DNA of 64,000 nucleotides. Source: an uncultured Phascolarctobacterium sp. (lineage in GTDB: Bacteria > Bacillota > Negativicutes > Acidaminococcales > Acidaminococcaceae). Each line of letters starts with the position of its first letter. Position 1 is the first letter of the stretch. The stretch covers positions 1-64,000 of the forward strand of contig CANQBR010000006.1 of NCBI GenBank assembly GCA_947589605.1, given 5' to 3'. This document shows, piece by piece, positions 28,597 to 39,577 of the stretch. The translations under genes were made by a program, and so were the position numbers. The notes beneath the pieces are model-generated. The model saw nothing but the letters and a program-made list of their open reading frames with translations. It did not search any database and was not told where the DNA came from.

Positions 28597-30420
28597 ATGA
28601 TCAGGAACGACATACGCAATATAGCCATCATCGCCCACGTGGACCACGGCAAGACCACTTTGGTGGACGCCATGCTGAAACAGAGCGGCGTTTTTCGGGC
28701 CAACGAAAAAGTGGAGGAGAGGGTGATGGACTCCAACGCTTTGGAGCGGGAGCGGGGCATCACCATCCTTTCCAAAAACACCGCCATCATCCACGACGGC
28801 GTGAAGTTCAACATTTTGGACACCCCCGGCCACGCAGACTTCGGCGGCGAAGTGGAACGGGTGCTGACCATGGTGGACGGCGTGCTGCTCTTGGTGGATG
28901 CCTACGAAGGCCCCATGCCTCAGACTAAATACGTGCTCCGCAAAGCTCTGGAGCAAAAATTGAAACCGGTAGTGGTGATCAACAAGATCGATCGGCCCGA
29001 TCAAAGGGTGGACGAGGTCATCGACGAAGTGCTGGACCTTTTCATCGAGCTGGCCGCCGACGAAGAGCAGCTGGACTTCCCCGTGGTGCTGGCCTCTGCC
29101 CGCAACGGCATCGCCAAATTGTCCATGGACGAAGAGAGCAACGACTTGGAGCCTCTCTTCAAAGTTATCTTGGAGCACATCCCCGCCCCCGACGTAGAGC
29201 CGGACAAACCCTTGCAAATGTTGGTGAACACCTTGGACTACGACGATTACGTAGGCCGCATCGTGGTAGGCAGGGTAGTGCGGGGCACCATCCACGACGG
29301 CGAAGTCATCAATCTGTTAGATGAAGACAAGATCGTGCGGGCCAAGATAGGCCGCCTCTACACCTATCAGGGCTTGAAGAGGGTAGAAGCGGAAGAAGTG
29401 GCAGCCGGCGATATCGTGGCCCTCATCGGTCTGGCCGATGCCAATATCGGCGACACCATCGCCGACTTGGAGCAGCCGGAGGCCTTGAAGGGCATCAAGA
29501 TCGACGAGCCCACGCTGTCCATGGTCTTTTCCGTCAACGACAGTCCCTTCGCCGGCAAAGAGGGAGAATTCGTCACCAGCCGCCATCTGCGCAACCGCCT
29601 CTTCAAAGAAGTGAAGACCAACGTCTCCATGCGGGTGGAAGAGACCGACAGCACCGATGCTTTCAAAGTGTCGGGCCGCGGCGAACTGCATCTTTCCATT
29701 TTGATCGAGACCATGCGGCGGGAAGGTTACGAACTGCAGGTAGGCAAGCCCAAGGTAATCATGAAACGAGACGCCAAAGGGGCGCTGCTGGAACCCATGG
29801 AAGCTCTCACCATCGACGTTCCCCAAGTTTATATGGGCGCGGTGATGGAAGCTTTGGGCCTGCGCAAGGCCGAGCTGCAAAACATGACGGAGCTGGCCGG
29901 CTATCTGCGGATGGAATTCAAGATCCCGGCCCGGGGCCTCATCGGTTTCCGCAATCAGTTCCTCACCGACACCAAAGGCAACGGCACCATGAACCACGTT
30001 TTCGCCGGCTATGACAGTTATAAAGGAGAGATACCCGGCCGCACCCGGGGCAGTTTGGTGGCCTTCGAACCGGGCGAGACCACCGGCTACGGCATCGCCA
30101 ACGCTCAGGAGCGAGGCACCATGTTCGTCATCCCCGGCGAACAAGTCTACGAAGGGCAGATCGTGGGCGAAAACAGCAGAGAGAACGACATGGACGTCAA
30201 TCCCTGCAAGAAGAAACACGTGAGCAACATGAGAGCCAGCGGCAGCGACGAGGCCATCCGTTTGGTCCCTCCCAAAACTTTCAGCTTGGAGCAGGCCTTG
30301 GAGCACATCAACGACGACGAATTGGTGGAAGTGACTCCCCACAGCATCAGGATGAGAAAGAAAGTGCTGAGCAGATTGGAAAGGGGCCGCATCAGAGGCC
30401 GTTTGAAAAACAACCAGTAG
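28597..30420 (+). CDS. typA: Ribosome-associated GTPase TypA/BipA
   Basis: [43 protein letters not shown]. Confidence 0.97.
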   Translation: MIRNDIRNIAIIAHVDHGKTTLVDAMLKQSGVFRANEKVEERVMDSNALERERGITILSKNTAIIHDGVKFNILDTPGHADFGGEVERVLTMVDGVLLLVDAYEGPMPQTKYVLRKALEQKLKPVVVINKIDRPDQRVDEVIDEVLDLFIELAADEEQLDFPVVLASARNGIAKLSMDEESNDLEPLFKVILEHIPAPDVEPDKPLQMLVNTLDYDDYVGRIVVGRVVRGTIHDGEVINLLDEDKIVRAKIGRLYTYQGLKRVEAEEVAAGDIVALIGLADANIGDTIADLEQPEALKGIKIDEPTLSMVFSVNDSPFAGKEGEFVTSRHLRNRLFKEVKTNVSMRVEETDSTDAFKVSGRGELHLSILIETMRREGYELQVGKPKVIMKRDAKGALLEPMEALTIDVPQVYMGAVMEALGLRKAELQNMTELAGYLRMEFKIPARGLIGFRNQFLTDTKGNGTMNHVFAGYDSYKGEIPGRTRGSLVAFEPGETTGYGIANAQERGTMFVIPGEQVYEGQIVGENSRENDMDVNPCKKKHVSNMRASGSDEAIRLVPPKTFSLEQALEHINDDELVEVTPHSIRMRKKVLSRLERGRIRGRLKNNQ

Positions 30421-30670
30421 TCTGCTAGACAGTGAAAAACCGAAAAATTTTCAAAAATTTTCAAAATCTAGCAAAATTCTAGCAGGAATTCAGAAATGTG
30501 TTGTGGAATACTAGGGCATGTTACTTTCGCCTGTCTCTATCCCTCTTTTATTTCCCGCTTTATATTCTAGCAAAAACAGGACAGATGCAAGTGTTGCGAG
30601 AACAAGAGACGTTTGCGGGCGATAACTGAGAGCGTATAGCAAAGCAGCAGTTTGGGGAGGTCGATGGATC

Positions 30671-31033
30671 GTGAGTTGGAAAAACACCGCAATGAAATTC
30701 TTTATGGCCGAAGAAGGGCAGGAGGAAGAATTCAGCCGCCCGCAATTGGTCAGCACCAGCGGCCGTCTGGATATCGTGGTGAGGACGCCCAAAACTTTCG
30801 AAGACGTGAAAGAATATGCAGACTATCTGATGAGCGGCAGCGCCATCATGATCAGCTTCGATGCCGTGGACGGCGCCATGAAGAACAGCATCTTCGATTA
30901 TCTGAACGGCGTGGCCTACATCGTCCGCGCTTCCGTCTCCAGAGTCAACGAAGACTTGCTCCTCTATGCGCCGGAGCAGGTGGACGTCAATAAAGAAGTC
31001 GCCAAGAAGGGCATGCGCTCCTGGCTGGGCTGA
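30671..31033 (+). CDS. sepF: Cell division protein SepF
   Basis: IVVRTPKTFEDVKEYADYLMSGSAIMISFDAVDGAMKNSIFDYLNGVAYIV; GTG start. Confidence 0.88.
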   Translation: MSWKNTAMKFFMAEEGQEEEFSRPQLVSTSGRLDIVVRTPKTFEDVKEYADYLMSGSAIMISFDAVDGAMKNSIFDYLNGVAYIVRASVSRVNEDLLLYAPEQVDVNKEVAKKGMRSWLG

Positions 31034-31126
31034 GAGCGCCGCTCTTTCGATCGTGATAGTGATGCGGGCGGGCCCGGCTATAGTCGGCGGGGCTCGTTCG
31101 TCGTTCCCTATTTCCGCGGCCGCCTA

Positions 31127-31155
31127 TTGACAGACGCCGAGGTCCGTGATAGAAT
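31127..31155 (+). promoter_or_regulatory. Promoter TTGACA-17-TAGAAT upstream of the rimP-nusA-infB operon
   Basis: Read directly, 17-bp spacer. Confidence 0.75.
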
Positions 31156-31306
31156 TCCTAACTGTAGGGGGTCGCGGCGCCGTTTGTCGCCGTTTCCTTC
31201 CTTACCTATCTTCCCGACGATGAAGGCCGTTGCTCTTGTAAAGGGCAGGGCAGAGCCGGGACCTCGCGGCTGCGGCCGGAGGAAGTGTCAAAATACTCTT
31301 TTTTGG

Positions 31307-31333
31307 AAAGAGTGGGCACAGCGCCCGCTCTTT
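31307..31333 (+). promoter_or_regulatory. rimP leader hairpin AAAGAGTGGGC...GCCCGCTCTTT
   Basis: Perfect 11-bp stem about 40 nt upstream of rimP; similar leaders are common in Firmicutes. Confidence 0.65.
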
Positions 31334-31373
31334 ATCTGTATTATCGGCAAGTTTTCAGCGCAGGAGAGCGAGC

Positions 31374-31850
31374 ATGACGAGAGAAGAACTGGAGACGAAA
31401 GTGAAGGGATTGGCGGCGCCTCTGCTCAAAAGCCTGGGCCTCAGCTTGGTCGATGCGGAATACGTGAAAGAAGGAGCCAATTATTTGCGCATCTTCATCG
31501 ACAGGCCGGGAGGCGTAGCCCTGGAGCACTGCGAAAAGGCCAGCGAAGAATTGGCGCCCCTTTTGGACGAACAGGCTTTTTTGACGGAGCCTTACTACTT
31601 GGAGGTGTCGTCCCCGGGGTTGGACAGGCCCCTGAAAACAGACGAAGACTTGCAGGCCGCCTGCGGCAGCAAAGTAGATGTCATCTTCAAGCAGCCCTAT
31701 CAGGGCCGCGAGACGCTGGTGGGAGTTTTGACCGGCCATGACGGCGAGAATATCTACGTCAGGCCTCTGCTGAAGGGCAGGACGGCAAAAGGACCTCAGG
31801 CGCTGCCGCGCAGCCTGCTGCGGTGCCTGCGCCTGCACATAGATTTTTAA
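31374..31850 (+). CDS. rimP: Ribosome maturation factor RimP
   Basis: GLSLVDAEYVKEGANYLRIFIDRPGGVALEHCEKASEELAPLLD. Confidence 0.95.
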   Translation: MTREELETKVKGLAAPLLKSLGLSLVDAEYVKEGANYLRIFIDRPGGVALEHCEKASEELAPLLDEQAFLTEPYYLEVSSPGLDRPLKTDEDLQAACGSKVDVIFKQPYQGRETLVGVLTGHDGENIYVRPLLKGRTAKGPQALPRSLLRCLRLHIDF

Positions 31851-31867
31851 TCGAGGAGGATGTGGAA

Positions 31868-33022
31868 GTGAATTCTGATCTGATCAAAGCTATAAGAGAC
31901 CTGGGCAAAGAAAAAGGCATAGCCCCGGAGATCCTCTTTCAAGCGGTAGAGGATGCTTTAGTGGCCGCCTATAAAAAACATTACGGCAACGTTCAGGGCC
32001 TCAGAGTGGATATGGACAAAGACAGCGGCGATATCCGGGTCTACGTCCAGCGCACGGTGGTGGAAGATCCGCCTTTGGATCAAAGCCAGATCGGCATCTC
32101 CGAAGCCCTTACGCTGGACCCCCGCTTCATCGTCGGCGACATCGTGGAAGAAGAGGTGACGCCTCATAACTTCGGCCGCATCGCCGCCCAAAACGCCAAA
32201 CAGGTGGTGGTGCAGAGGATCAGAGAGGCGGAGCGGAGCCTGGTCTTCGACCGTTTTGCCGACAAAGCTCAGGACATCGTTACCGGTTTGGTCCGCCGGC
32301 AGGAAAACCGCAACGTCTTTTTGGACTTGGGCCGCTGCGAAGCCATCATGCCTCTCAGCGAGCAGATACCCACCGAGACCTATGCTTTTCACGATCGTCT
32401 GAAGGTATACATCACCGAGGTGAAGCGCACCACCAAGGGACCGCAGGTGGCGGTATCCCGCACTCATCCCGGTCTGTTGAAACGGCTCTTCGAACTGGAG
32501 GTGCCGGAGATCCAGGACGGTCTGGTGGAACTGAAGTCGGTAGCCAGAGAGCCGGGCCTGCGCTCCAAGATCTCCGTCTATGCGGCCGATTCTACCGTAG
32601 ACCCGGTAGGCGCCTGCGTAGGGCACAAGGGGATGCGGGTGCAGAACGTCGTCAATGAATTGCGGGGCGAGAAGATCGACATAGTAAAATACAGCGACGA
32701 TCCCGCCGCCTATGTGGCCAATGCATTGAGCCCGGCCAAAGTGGTCTCCGCAACGGTGAGCGCGGAAGAGAAGCTGTGCAGAGTGGTGGTGCCCGATCAT
32801 CAGCTTTCTTTGGCCATCGGCAAAGAAGGGCAGAATGCCCGTTTGGCGGCAAAACTCACCGGCTGGAAGATCGATATCAAGAGCGAGACTCAGGCCAAAG
32901 AAGCTAAAGAAGCTGCGGAAGCCAAAGCGAACGAGGAGGCCGCCGCAGCCGAGCAAGAGCGGCCCGCCGAGGAAGGTCCTCAGAAACAGGAAGGGGCCCA
33001 TGAAGAAAGCCAAGACGCCTAA
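31868..33022 (+). CDS. nusA: Transcription termination/antitermination factor NusA
   Basis: VNSDLIKAIRDLGKEKGIAPEILFQAVEDALVAAYKKHYG; KH/S1 region; GTG start at 31868. Confidence 0.96.
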   Translation: MNSDLIKAIRDLGKEKGIAPEILFQAVEDALVAAYKKHYGNVQGLRVDMDKDSGDIRVYVQRTVVEDPPLDQSQIGISEALTLDPRFIVGDIVEEEVTPHNFGRIAAQNAKQVVVQRIREAERSLVFDRFADKAQDIVTGLVRRQENRNVFLDLGRCEAIMPLSEQIPTETYAFHDRLKVYITEVKRTTKGPQVAVSRTHPGLLKRLFELEVPEIQDGLVELKSVAREPGLRSKISVYAADSTVDPVGACVGHKGMRVQNVVNELRGEKIDIVKYSDDPAAYVANALSPAKVVSATVSAEEKLCRVVVPDHQLSLAIGKEGQNARLAAKLTGWKIDIKSETQAKEAKEAAEAKANEEAAAAEQERPAEEGPQKQEGAHEESQDA

Positions 33023-33311
33023 AGTAAAAAAACAGCCTCAGCGCAAATGTTTGGGTTGCGGGCTGATGAAGGATAAAAAGTCGTTGCTGCGGGTGGTGCG
33101 CTCGCCGGAGGGAGAGATAAGTTTGGATCTTACCGGCAAAGCGAACGGGCGAGGCGCTTATGTCTGTCCCGCCGCCGAGTGCATCAAAAAGGCAGTGAAG
33201 AGCAAGGCTTTGGAAAGAGCGTTGGAGCACGGCATCGACGAAGCGGTCTACGCCAGACTGCTGGCAGAACTGCCGGCGGCAGAGGCAGAAAAGCGGGAGG
33301 AGCCGCGATGA
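33000..33311 (+). CDS. ylxR: YlxR-family RNA-binding protein
   Basis: RKCLGCGLMKDKKSLLRVVRSPEG, GRGAYVCPAAECI. Confidence 0.93.
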   Translation: MKKAKTPKVKKQPQRKCLGCGLMKDKKSLLRVVRSPEGEISLDLTGKANGRGAYVCPAAECIKKAVKSKALERALEHGIDEAVYARLLAELPAAEAEKREEPR

Positions 33312-33661
33312 CGGCCCCTGCCGGCCGAGAAGCCCGTCTCATAGCCGCACTGGGCTTGGCCCAGCGGGCCGGCAAAGCAGTCGGCGGCGAGACGGCGGTG
33401 AGAGAAGCCTTAGCCAAAGGCAAGGGCAAGCTCCTTTTGCTGGCGGCCGATGCGGCGACTGCCCGGGTCGAAGGAGCCAAGGCCCTGGCTGCCGAAAAAA
33501 ACGTGCCCTGCCTGATCGGTCTAGCCAAAGAGACTATGGGCCGAGCCGTCGGCAAAGGCGAAAGAGCGGTGCTTTTGATTTGCGACGGTGCCTTCGCCAA
33601 GATGGCAGCGGCGGCGCTGGAAGGCGAAGAGAGCTCCTTCGAAAAACAAAGCGGTAAATGA
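33308..33661 (+). CDS. L7Ae-family ribosomal protein YlxQ
   Basis: [38 protein letters not shown]; between ylxR and infB. Confidence 0.88.
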   Translation: MTAPAGREARLIAALGLAQRAGKAVGGETAVREALAKGKGKLLLLAADAATARVEGAKALAAEKNVPCLIGLAKETMGRAVGKGERAVLLICDGAFAKMAAAALEGEESSFEKQSGK

Positions 33662-33686
33662 CCCAAGTGTCACAGGGGGTGGATAT

Positions 33687-36600
33687 ATGGCAAAACGTAT
33701 TTACGAAGTGGCTAAGGAACTGGGAAAACCGGTGAACGAGCTGCTGGATATTTTAAAGAAGCACAAGATCGACAAGACCAATTTCAGCTCTGCCAGCGAG
33801 CGGGACATCCAGCTGTTGAGAAACGCTTACACTACGAAAGTGGTGAGGAGAGTCACGGCCGTAAGGATAGGCGGCGTAGACGTAGACAGAAAAGACGGCC
33901 AACTGCGGGGGCCTGCCGCAACGGCTCAGGCTCAGCCTGCAACGAGAGCGGAGAGGAGAGTCACGGCCGTGAGGATAGGCGGCGTGGACGTAGACAGGAA
34001 AGACGGTCAACTGCGGGGGCCTGCCGCAACGGCTCAGGCTCAGCCTAAACCGCAGCCGAAAACTGCCGCACCTTCTCCTCAGGCACAGCCCGGAGGGACG
34101 GCTCAAGCTAAAGAGCAGGCGCCGGCTGCAGCCAAACCTCAAGCGACGGCAGCCCCTCAGCCTAAACCGCAACAGCCGGCTGTGCCCCAGCCAAAACCTC
34201 AGGCAGCTGCTGCGACTCAGGCCAGACCTCAACAGCCGACGGCGCCGCAAGCCAGACCTCAGGCCCAAGCGAGCGCTCAGCCTAAGCCGCAAACTGCGGC
34301 GGCAGCGCAGCCCCAGGCACCGGCAGCTGCAGCACCTCAAGCAAAAACTCAGCAGGCAGATGCACCTCAGCCTAAACCTCAGCAAGCTGCTGCGCCTCAG
34401 CCTAAACCTCAGACAACGGCACCTCAGTCTAAATCTCAGCAACCGACTGCACCGCAGGCTAAGCCTCAACAAGCGGCTGCGCCTCAGGCAAGGGCACAAG
34501 CACAGCCTGCCGCACCTGCTCAGCCCAAAGCTCAGCCTGCTCCCGCTCAGCCCAGAGCGGCAACCGCAGCTCCACAAACCAGAAGTCAATACGGAGGAGC
34601 AGGTCAGCCTCGGCCCCAGGGCCAGCGGCCTCAGGGGAGCAATAACCCTCAGGCACCCCGACCTCAAGGCGCTCAAGGCTACGGGCAGCGACCCGGCGGC
34701 TCTCGCCCCGCTTACGGCCAAGGAGGACGGCCGCAGGGCCAGGGCGGCGCTTACGGCCAAGGCCCCAGGCCCCAAGGTGCAGGTCAAAGACGAGACGGCC
34801 AAGGGCCCAGGCCCGGCGGTTTTGCGCCCCGACCTCAGGGAGCTCCCCCTCAGGGACGGAGCGGCGGCCAAGGAGCCAGACCTGCCGGCGGAGCAAGGCC
34901 CGGAGCAGGCGCTCTGCCTAAGGCCGAGAACAGGCCCAGAAGGCCGGATGCCGCCAGAGGCGGCAGGGACGAAAGGCGGGAAGGCGGCAAGAATGCCGGC
35001 AAGTCCCGCAAAAACATCAGTCCCGTTAAGGGGAGCTACGCTACCAAGGAGAGCAGGCCCAACCGCAGCGCCGGTCATCAAATGCCTGTCAACCGCGCTC
35101 CCAAGAAGGGCCCGGTAAGACCGATAGCGGCAGAGACCGTCGTTCGACCCGCTTCCGTAGAAGTAGGGGAGACCATCAGCGTACAGAATTTCGCCAAACT
35201 GATCAAACGGGAAGTCAACGAAGTCATCAAGACCCTCTTCCTTTTAGGTCAGATGGTCACTATCAATCAGGATATAGATTTTGAGACCGCCCAGCTCATC
35301 GGCACGGAATTCGAAGTGGAAGTGCTGCCTGCTCCCAGAGAGGAAGACCCCACGGAGATACCTCCCGTGGAGGATCCGGAAGAACTGCGCACCCCGCGGC
35401 CCCCGGTCATCACCGTTATGGGCCACGTGGATCACGGCAAAACTTCTATTTTGGATGCCATCCGCAAGACCAACGTGACGGCCAGAGAGGCCGGCGGCAT
35501 CACTCAGCACATCGGCGCTTACAAGGTGAATTACCAGGGCAAGCAGATCGTCTTTCTGGATACCCCCGGTCATGAAGCTTTCACTGCCATGCGGGCCAGA
35601 GGCGCACAGGTCACCGATATCGCCATTTTGGTGGTGGCGGCGGACGACGGCGTTATGCCTCAGACCATTGAAGCCATCAACCATGCCAAAGCCGCCAAGG
35701 TGCCCATCATCGTGGCCATCAATAAGATGGACAGGGCCGGGGCCAATCCGGATCACGTAAAACAGCAGCTGGCCGAACACGAACTGATCCCCGAGGACTG
35801 GGGCGGCGACACCATCATGGTGCCCTGTTCGGCCTATACCAAAGAAGGCATCACCGACTTGCTGGACATGATCCTCTTGGTGGCCGAGGTGCAGGAATTG
35901 AAGGCCAACGCCGATCTGCCGGCCCACGGCACCATCATCGAAGCTCAGTTGGATAAGGGCCGCGGCCCCGTGGCCACCGTGCTCATCCAGCGGGGCACCC
36001 TGCGGGTGGGCGACACCATCATCGCCGGCACCTGCTTCGGTAAGGTGCGGGCCATGATCAACGATCGAGGCGAGAAGGTGAAGAAGGCGACTCCCGCCAC
36101 GCCGGTGGAAGTGCTGGGTCTGAGCGATGTGCCGGAAGCCGGCGACATTTTGGACTGCACCGAAGAGAGGATAGCCCGCTCCGTAGCCGCCAAACGGTCG
36201 GCGCAAAAGAGAGAGAAAGAGATCAAAGCTCCTTCCAAGGTATCTTTGGACGATATCTATCAGCGCATCAAAGACGGCGAGCTGAAAGAGCTCAACATCG
36301 TGGTGAAGGCGGACGTGCAGGGCACCATCGAAGCTTTGAAGGCTTCTTTGCAGAAGATCAAGAACGAAGAAGTGAAGGTAGTGGTGGTCCACGCAGGCGT
36401 AGGCGCCATCACCGAGTCGGACGTGATGCTGGCTTCAGCGGCCAACGCTTTGATCATCGGCTTCAATGTGCGGCCCGATGCCAACGCCCGCAAGGCGGCG
36501 GAAACTTCCAAAGTGGACCTGCGCACTTACAGGGTCATCTACGATGCCCTCAACGACGTGGAAGCGGCCATCAAAGGCATGCTGGCGCCTAAATTCACCG

Positions 36601-36893
36601 AAGTGGTGCAGGGCCGGGTAGAAGTAAGGCAGATCATCACCATCATGAAGCTGCTGGTGGCCGGCTGCTACGTATTGGAAGGCAAGGTCACCAACAATTC
36701 CAAGGTGCGCATCATCCGCGACGGCATCGTGCTGCCGGTGGAAGATCAGGTAGAATCGCTCCGCCGTTTCAAAGACGACGTGAAAGAAGTGCAGCAGGGC
36801 TTTGAATGCGGCATCACTCTCTCCAAGTTCAGAGACTTGAAAGAGGGAGATATCTTCGAAGTTTACGCCATGGAAGAAGTGGCGGCGGAATAA
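33687..36893 (+). CDS. infB: Translation initiation factor IF-2
   Basis: [50 protein letters not shown]. Confidence 0.98.
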   Translation: MAKRIYEVAKELGKPVNELLDILKKHKIDKTNFSSASERDIQLLRNAYTTKVVRRVTAVRIGGVDVDRKDGQLRGPAATAQAQPATRAERRVTAVRIGGVDVDRKDGQLRGPAATAQAQPKPQPKTAAPSPQAQPGGTAQAKEQAPAAAKPQATAAPQPKPQQPAVPQPKPQAAAATQARPQQPTAPQARPQAQASAQPKPQTAAAAQPQAPAAAAPQAKTQQADAPQPKPQQAAAPQPKPQTTAPQSKSQQPTAPQAKPQQAAAPQARAQAQPAAPAQPKAQPAPAQPRAATAAPQTRSQYGGAGQPRPQGQRPQGSNNPQAPRPQGAQGYGQRPGGSRPAYGQGGRPQGQGGAYGQGPRPQGAGQRRDGQGPRPGGFAPRPQGAPPQGRSGGQGARPAGGARPGAGALPKAENRPRRPDAARGGRDERREGGKNAGKSRKNISPVKGSYATKESRPNRSAGHQMPVNRAPKKGPVRPIAAETVVRPASVEVGETISVQNFAKLIKREVNEVIKTLFLLGQMVTINQDIDFETAQLIGTEFEVEVLPAPREEDPTEIPPVEDPEELRTPRPPVITVMGHVDHGKTSILDAIRKTNVTAREAGGITQHIGAYKVNYQGKQIVFLDTPGHEAFTAMRARGAQVTDIAILVVAADDGVMPQTIEAINHAKAAKVPIIVAINKMDRAGANPDHVKQQLAEHELIPEDWGGDTIMVPCSAYTKEGITDLLDMILLVAEVQELKANADLPAHGTIIEAQLDKGRGPVATVLIQRGTLRVGDTIIAGTCFGKVRAMINDRGEKVKKATPATPVEVLGLSDVPEAGDILDCTEERIARSVAAKRSAQKREKEIKAPSKVSLDDIYQRIKDGELKELNIVVKADVQGTIEALKASLQKIKNEEVKVVVVHAGVGAITESDVMLASAANALIIGFNVRPDANARKAAETSKVDLRTYRVIYDALNDVEAAIKGMLAPKFTEVVQGRVEVRQIITIMKLLVAGCYVLEGKVTNNSKVRIIRDGIVLPVEDQVESLRRFKDDVKEVQQGFECGITLSKFRDLKEGDIFEVYAMEEVAAE
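33846..34046 (+). repeat. 108-bp-period tandem duplication inside infB
   Basis: 33846-33938 and 33954-34046 match over 93 bp with 4 differences seen by eye. Confidence 0.92.
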
Positions 36894-36906
36894 CTCGGAG
36901 GCGAAC

Positions 36907-37302
36907 ATGGTCAGATTACGTGTGGCTAAAGTTCAGGAAGCCATAGCTCAGGAACTGAACAAGATCATCCTGAGGGAGATGAAGGACCCCAGAGTGGAGC
37001 GGGTGAGCGTCACCGCCGTGGAGCTCAGCGCCGATATGAGCTATGCCAAAGTTTACGTGGGCTTATACGGCACGCCCCAGCAGCAGGAAGCAGCTTGGCA
37101 GGCTTTGAACAAGGCTTTGGGTTATCTGCGGACGGAGATCGCCAAAAGGATCAGGCTGCGTTTCGCTCCCGCCCTCACCTTGCTGAAGGACAGATCGCTG
37201 GAATACAGCAGGCACATCGAGGGCCTGCTGCAGGAGATCAAGACCAAGGAAGAAGCACAGACTGCTCCCGAAGAAGAGAAAGGGCCGGCCGATGAAGGCT
37301 GA
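36907..37302 (+). CDS. rbfA: 30S ribosome-binding factor RbfA
   Basis: RLRVAKVQEAIAQELNKIILREMKDPRVERVSVTAVELSADMSYAKVYV. Confidence 0.96.
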   Translation: MVRLRVAKVQEAIAQELNKIILREMKDPRVERVSVTAVELSADMSYAKVYVGLYGTPQQQEAAWQALNKALGYLRTEIAKRIRLRFAPALTLLKDRSLEYSRHIEGLLQEIKTKEEAQTAPEEEKGPADEG

Positions 37303-38263
37303 GTGCAAAAAGATCGGCCTGAAAGAAGCGGGAGCCCTGTTGCTGGCCCCGGAGCATCGGCGCATAGCGTTGGCGGTGCACACCGCCCCCGACGGCGATT
37401 GCTTGGGCAGCGCTTTGGGGCTGGGGGCCTTCCTGCAAAGCAGGGGCAAGACCGTCTTCTTGCTGGCAGACGATCTGATCGGCGCTGCTTATTCCTTCCT
37501 GCCCGGGATCGAAAATTTTCTGCGCTTAGAAGATTACGGGCAGCTGGAAGTTGATCTGCTGTGCGTTTTGGATGCCGGCAGTTTGGAGCGGATAGGCAAA
37601 GCGGCGACTGTGAAGGCCAAGTGTTATTTGAACATCGATCACCACGGGCAGAACAGTTATTTCGCCGATCGGCTCTATCAAGACACAAAGGCAGCGGCGA
37701 CGGGGGAGATCCTGTGGGAGCTGTTCGACGCCTGCGGCTGGGACATTGACCGAGACATCGCCACCTGTCTTTACACCGCCATCGTCACCGACTGCGGTTT
37801 CTTCCGCTACGGCAACACTACGCCCAAGACCATGAGGGCGGCGGCCGCCCTGTTAGGCTGCGGCATCGACCCGGCCTATATCAGCGACAGTTTGGAGATG
37901 AAGACGCCGGACAGCGTCCGGCTCTTGGCCAAGGTGCTGGCCGGGCTCTCTTTCGCCGCCGAAGGACGCATCGCCTATATCAGCGTGCCTCATGAGCTCT
38001 ACGACCCCGAAGCTCAGACCGACAGCTTCATAAATTATCCCCGCTATATTTTCGGGGTGGAGGCGGCGGCCTACTTCAAAGCGGTGGGGCCCCGCACCAC
38101 CCGGGTGAGCCTGCGCAGCAGAGACTTGGACGTGGCGGCGGTGGCTGTCGGCTTCGGAGGCGGCGGTCATTTGAGAGCGGCGGGCTGCACCATCGAAGAG
38201 CCTTTGGAGCAGGCGCAAAAGAAGATGCTGGCGGCGCTGGAGGCTGCGCTCAAGAAAAAATAG
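37292..38263 (+). CDS. DHH-family phosphoesterase / NrnA-like oligoribonuclease-PAP phosphatase
   Basis: HTAPDGDCLGSALGLGAFL, NIDHHGQNSYF, GFGGGGHLRAAGCTIE. Confidence 0.93.
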   Translation: MKAECKKIGLKEAGALLLAPEHRRIALAVHTAPDGDCLGSALGLGAFLQSRGKTVFLLADDLIGAAYSFLPGIENFLRLEDYGQLEVDLLCVLDAGSLERIGKAATVKAKCYLNIDHHGQNSYFADRLYQDTKAAATGEILWELFDACGWDIDRDIATCLYTAIVTDCGFFRYGNTTPKTMRAAAALLGCGIDPAYISDSLEMKTPDSVRLLAKVLAGLSFAAEGRIAYISVPHELYDPEAQTDSFINYPRYIFGVEAAAYFKAVGPRTTRVSLRSRDLDVAAVAVGFGGGGHLRAAGCTIEEPLEQAQKKMLAALEAALKKK

Positions 38264-38306
38264 GGCAGAGAGAAAAAGTCCTGCTTGCAAAATGCACATA
38301 AGAAAA

Positions 38307-38363
38307 AAGCTAAGACTAACGACTGAGGAGCGCCTCGGTCCCGACGTCTTAGCTTATTTTTTT
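38307..38363. terminator. Long bidirectional terminator AAGCTAAGAC...GTCTTAGCTT with an inner GACTGAGG/CCTCGGTC stem
   Basis: Read directly; poly-T on both strands; convergent genes flank it. Confidence 0.85.
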
Positions 38364-38392
38364 ATGCTGATCGAAAGAGCTGCCCGTAGCTT

Positions 38393-39367
38393 TTACGGAT
38401 CTTCGCTCAAAGCGGCGACGATCTCTTCGCGGGCGAGGCCGCGGCCCAAAAGACACATAAGCTTAGCCACCAAGGCTTCGCTCGTCAGTTTGCCGCCGGC
38501 GACGACGCCCAGAGCTTCGGCGGCTCGGCCCACTTCATAACAAGAGAGGTCGCAGCCGTCGAAGAGGCATTGCGTGGCAGCCACCACCAAGATGCCTTCG
38601 TCCCGTAATTTTCGCAAAGCAGGCAAAAGACTGCGGCCGCGGCAGGGCAGGCCGCCCAGACCGTAGACTTCCAGCACCACGGCCCGATAGCCTAAATTCG
38701 ACGCCGCTTCCAAAAGGGCAGGGTCGAAGCCGGGATAGAGCTTCAGCAAAAGCACCCGCTCGTCCAGCGCCGTCTCCAAACGAGGAGGAGCAGAAGAGAG
38801 CGGAGAAAGAGAGGCGAGGCTCACCTGCCCCTTTTCGATGCGGCCGGCCAAAGGCTCATTGACGGCAGCGAAGGCGGCGACGTTTTTACTGTAGATCTTT
38901 TTGGCGCAGTGCCCGGGGATGAGCTTGCCGTCGAAGACCACATAGACGCCGGCCAAGGGAGAAGCGGCGGCCTGCAGGGCGGCCAGCAGATTGGCGGGGC
39001 CGTCGCTGCCGGGGGTGGCGATGGGCAGCTGCGAACCGGTGAGCACCACCGGCTTTTTTATAGCGATGAGCATGAAGGAGAGGGCGGCGGCGGTGTAAGC
39101 CAAGGTATCGGTGCCGTGGGTGAGCACCACGCCGTCATAGTCTTGCAAAGCCTCCCAGACCGCTTGGGCCATGGTCTGCCAAGCCCGAGGCTGCAGGTCG
39201 CTGCTGTCCAGAGAAAAAAGTTCCCGGCAGCTGAGCTCGGCGACAGCGGCGGCTTCGGGCACAAAAGACAAGAGGGCAGCACCGTCCAGAGCGGGGGCCA
39301 GGCCTCGGGGGCCGGGAGCGGAGGCCAGGGTGCCGCCGGTAGTGAGAACGAGGATCTTTTTCAGCAT
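38393..39367 (-). CDS. Type I asparaginase
   Basis: KILVLTTGGTLASAPG, GVVLTHGTDTLAYTAAALSFML. Confidence 0.93.
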   Translation of the reverse strand: MLKKILVLTTGGTLASAPGPRGLAPALDGAALLSFVPEAAAVAELSCRELFSLDSSDLQPRAWQTMAQAVWEALQDYDGVVLTHGTDTLAYTAAALSFMLIAIKKPVVLTGSQLPIATPGSDGPANLLAALQAAASPLAGVYVVFDGKLIPGHCAKKIYSKNVAAFAAVNEPLAGRIEKGQVSLASLSPLSSAPPRLETALDERVLLLKLYPGFDPALLEAASNLGYRAVVLEVYGLGGLPCRGRSLLPALRKLRDEGILVVAATQCLFDGCDLSCYEVGRAAEALGVVAGGKLTSEALVAKLMCLLGRGLAREEIVAALSEDP

Positions 39368-39500
39368 GAAAACACCTTTATGACGAGAACTGCCGGCTCA
39401 AGCAGACAGAAGTCGAAAAGAGAGAGGCGCAGCTGCAGAGACAGCCGCCGAAGACACAGCTCTTTCGAAAAAAATTTAACGATCGAGCTGCGAAAGAAAG

Positions 39501-39550
39501 GACGGAGGGGCCGCCAAGTCTTTTTAGAAGAAGAGCGGCTGCCCTCCGTC
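39501..39550 (-). terminator. Terminator hairpin GACGGAGGG...CCCTCCGTC after the FGGY kinase
   Basis: 9-bp perfect stem; minus-strand CTTTCTTTC follows. Confidence 0.6.
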
Positions 39551-39577
39551 TGCGGCAAAACTGTTTTGCGAAGAGCA

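Noticed and set aside
31127-31741. 204-aa ORF overlapping rimP
   Set aside because: Out of frame with rimP and covering its promoter/leader; no homology-like motifs.
33753-35081. 442-aa minus-strand ORF rich in Arg/Ser/Leu
   Set aside because: Antisense shadow of the repetitive infB linker; no RBS or recognisable domain.
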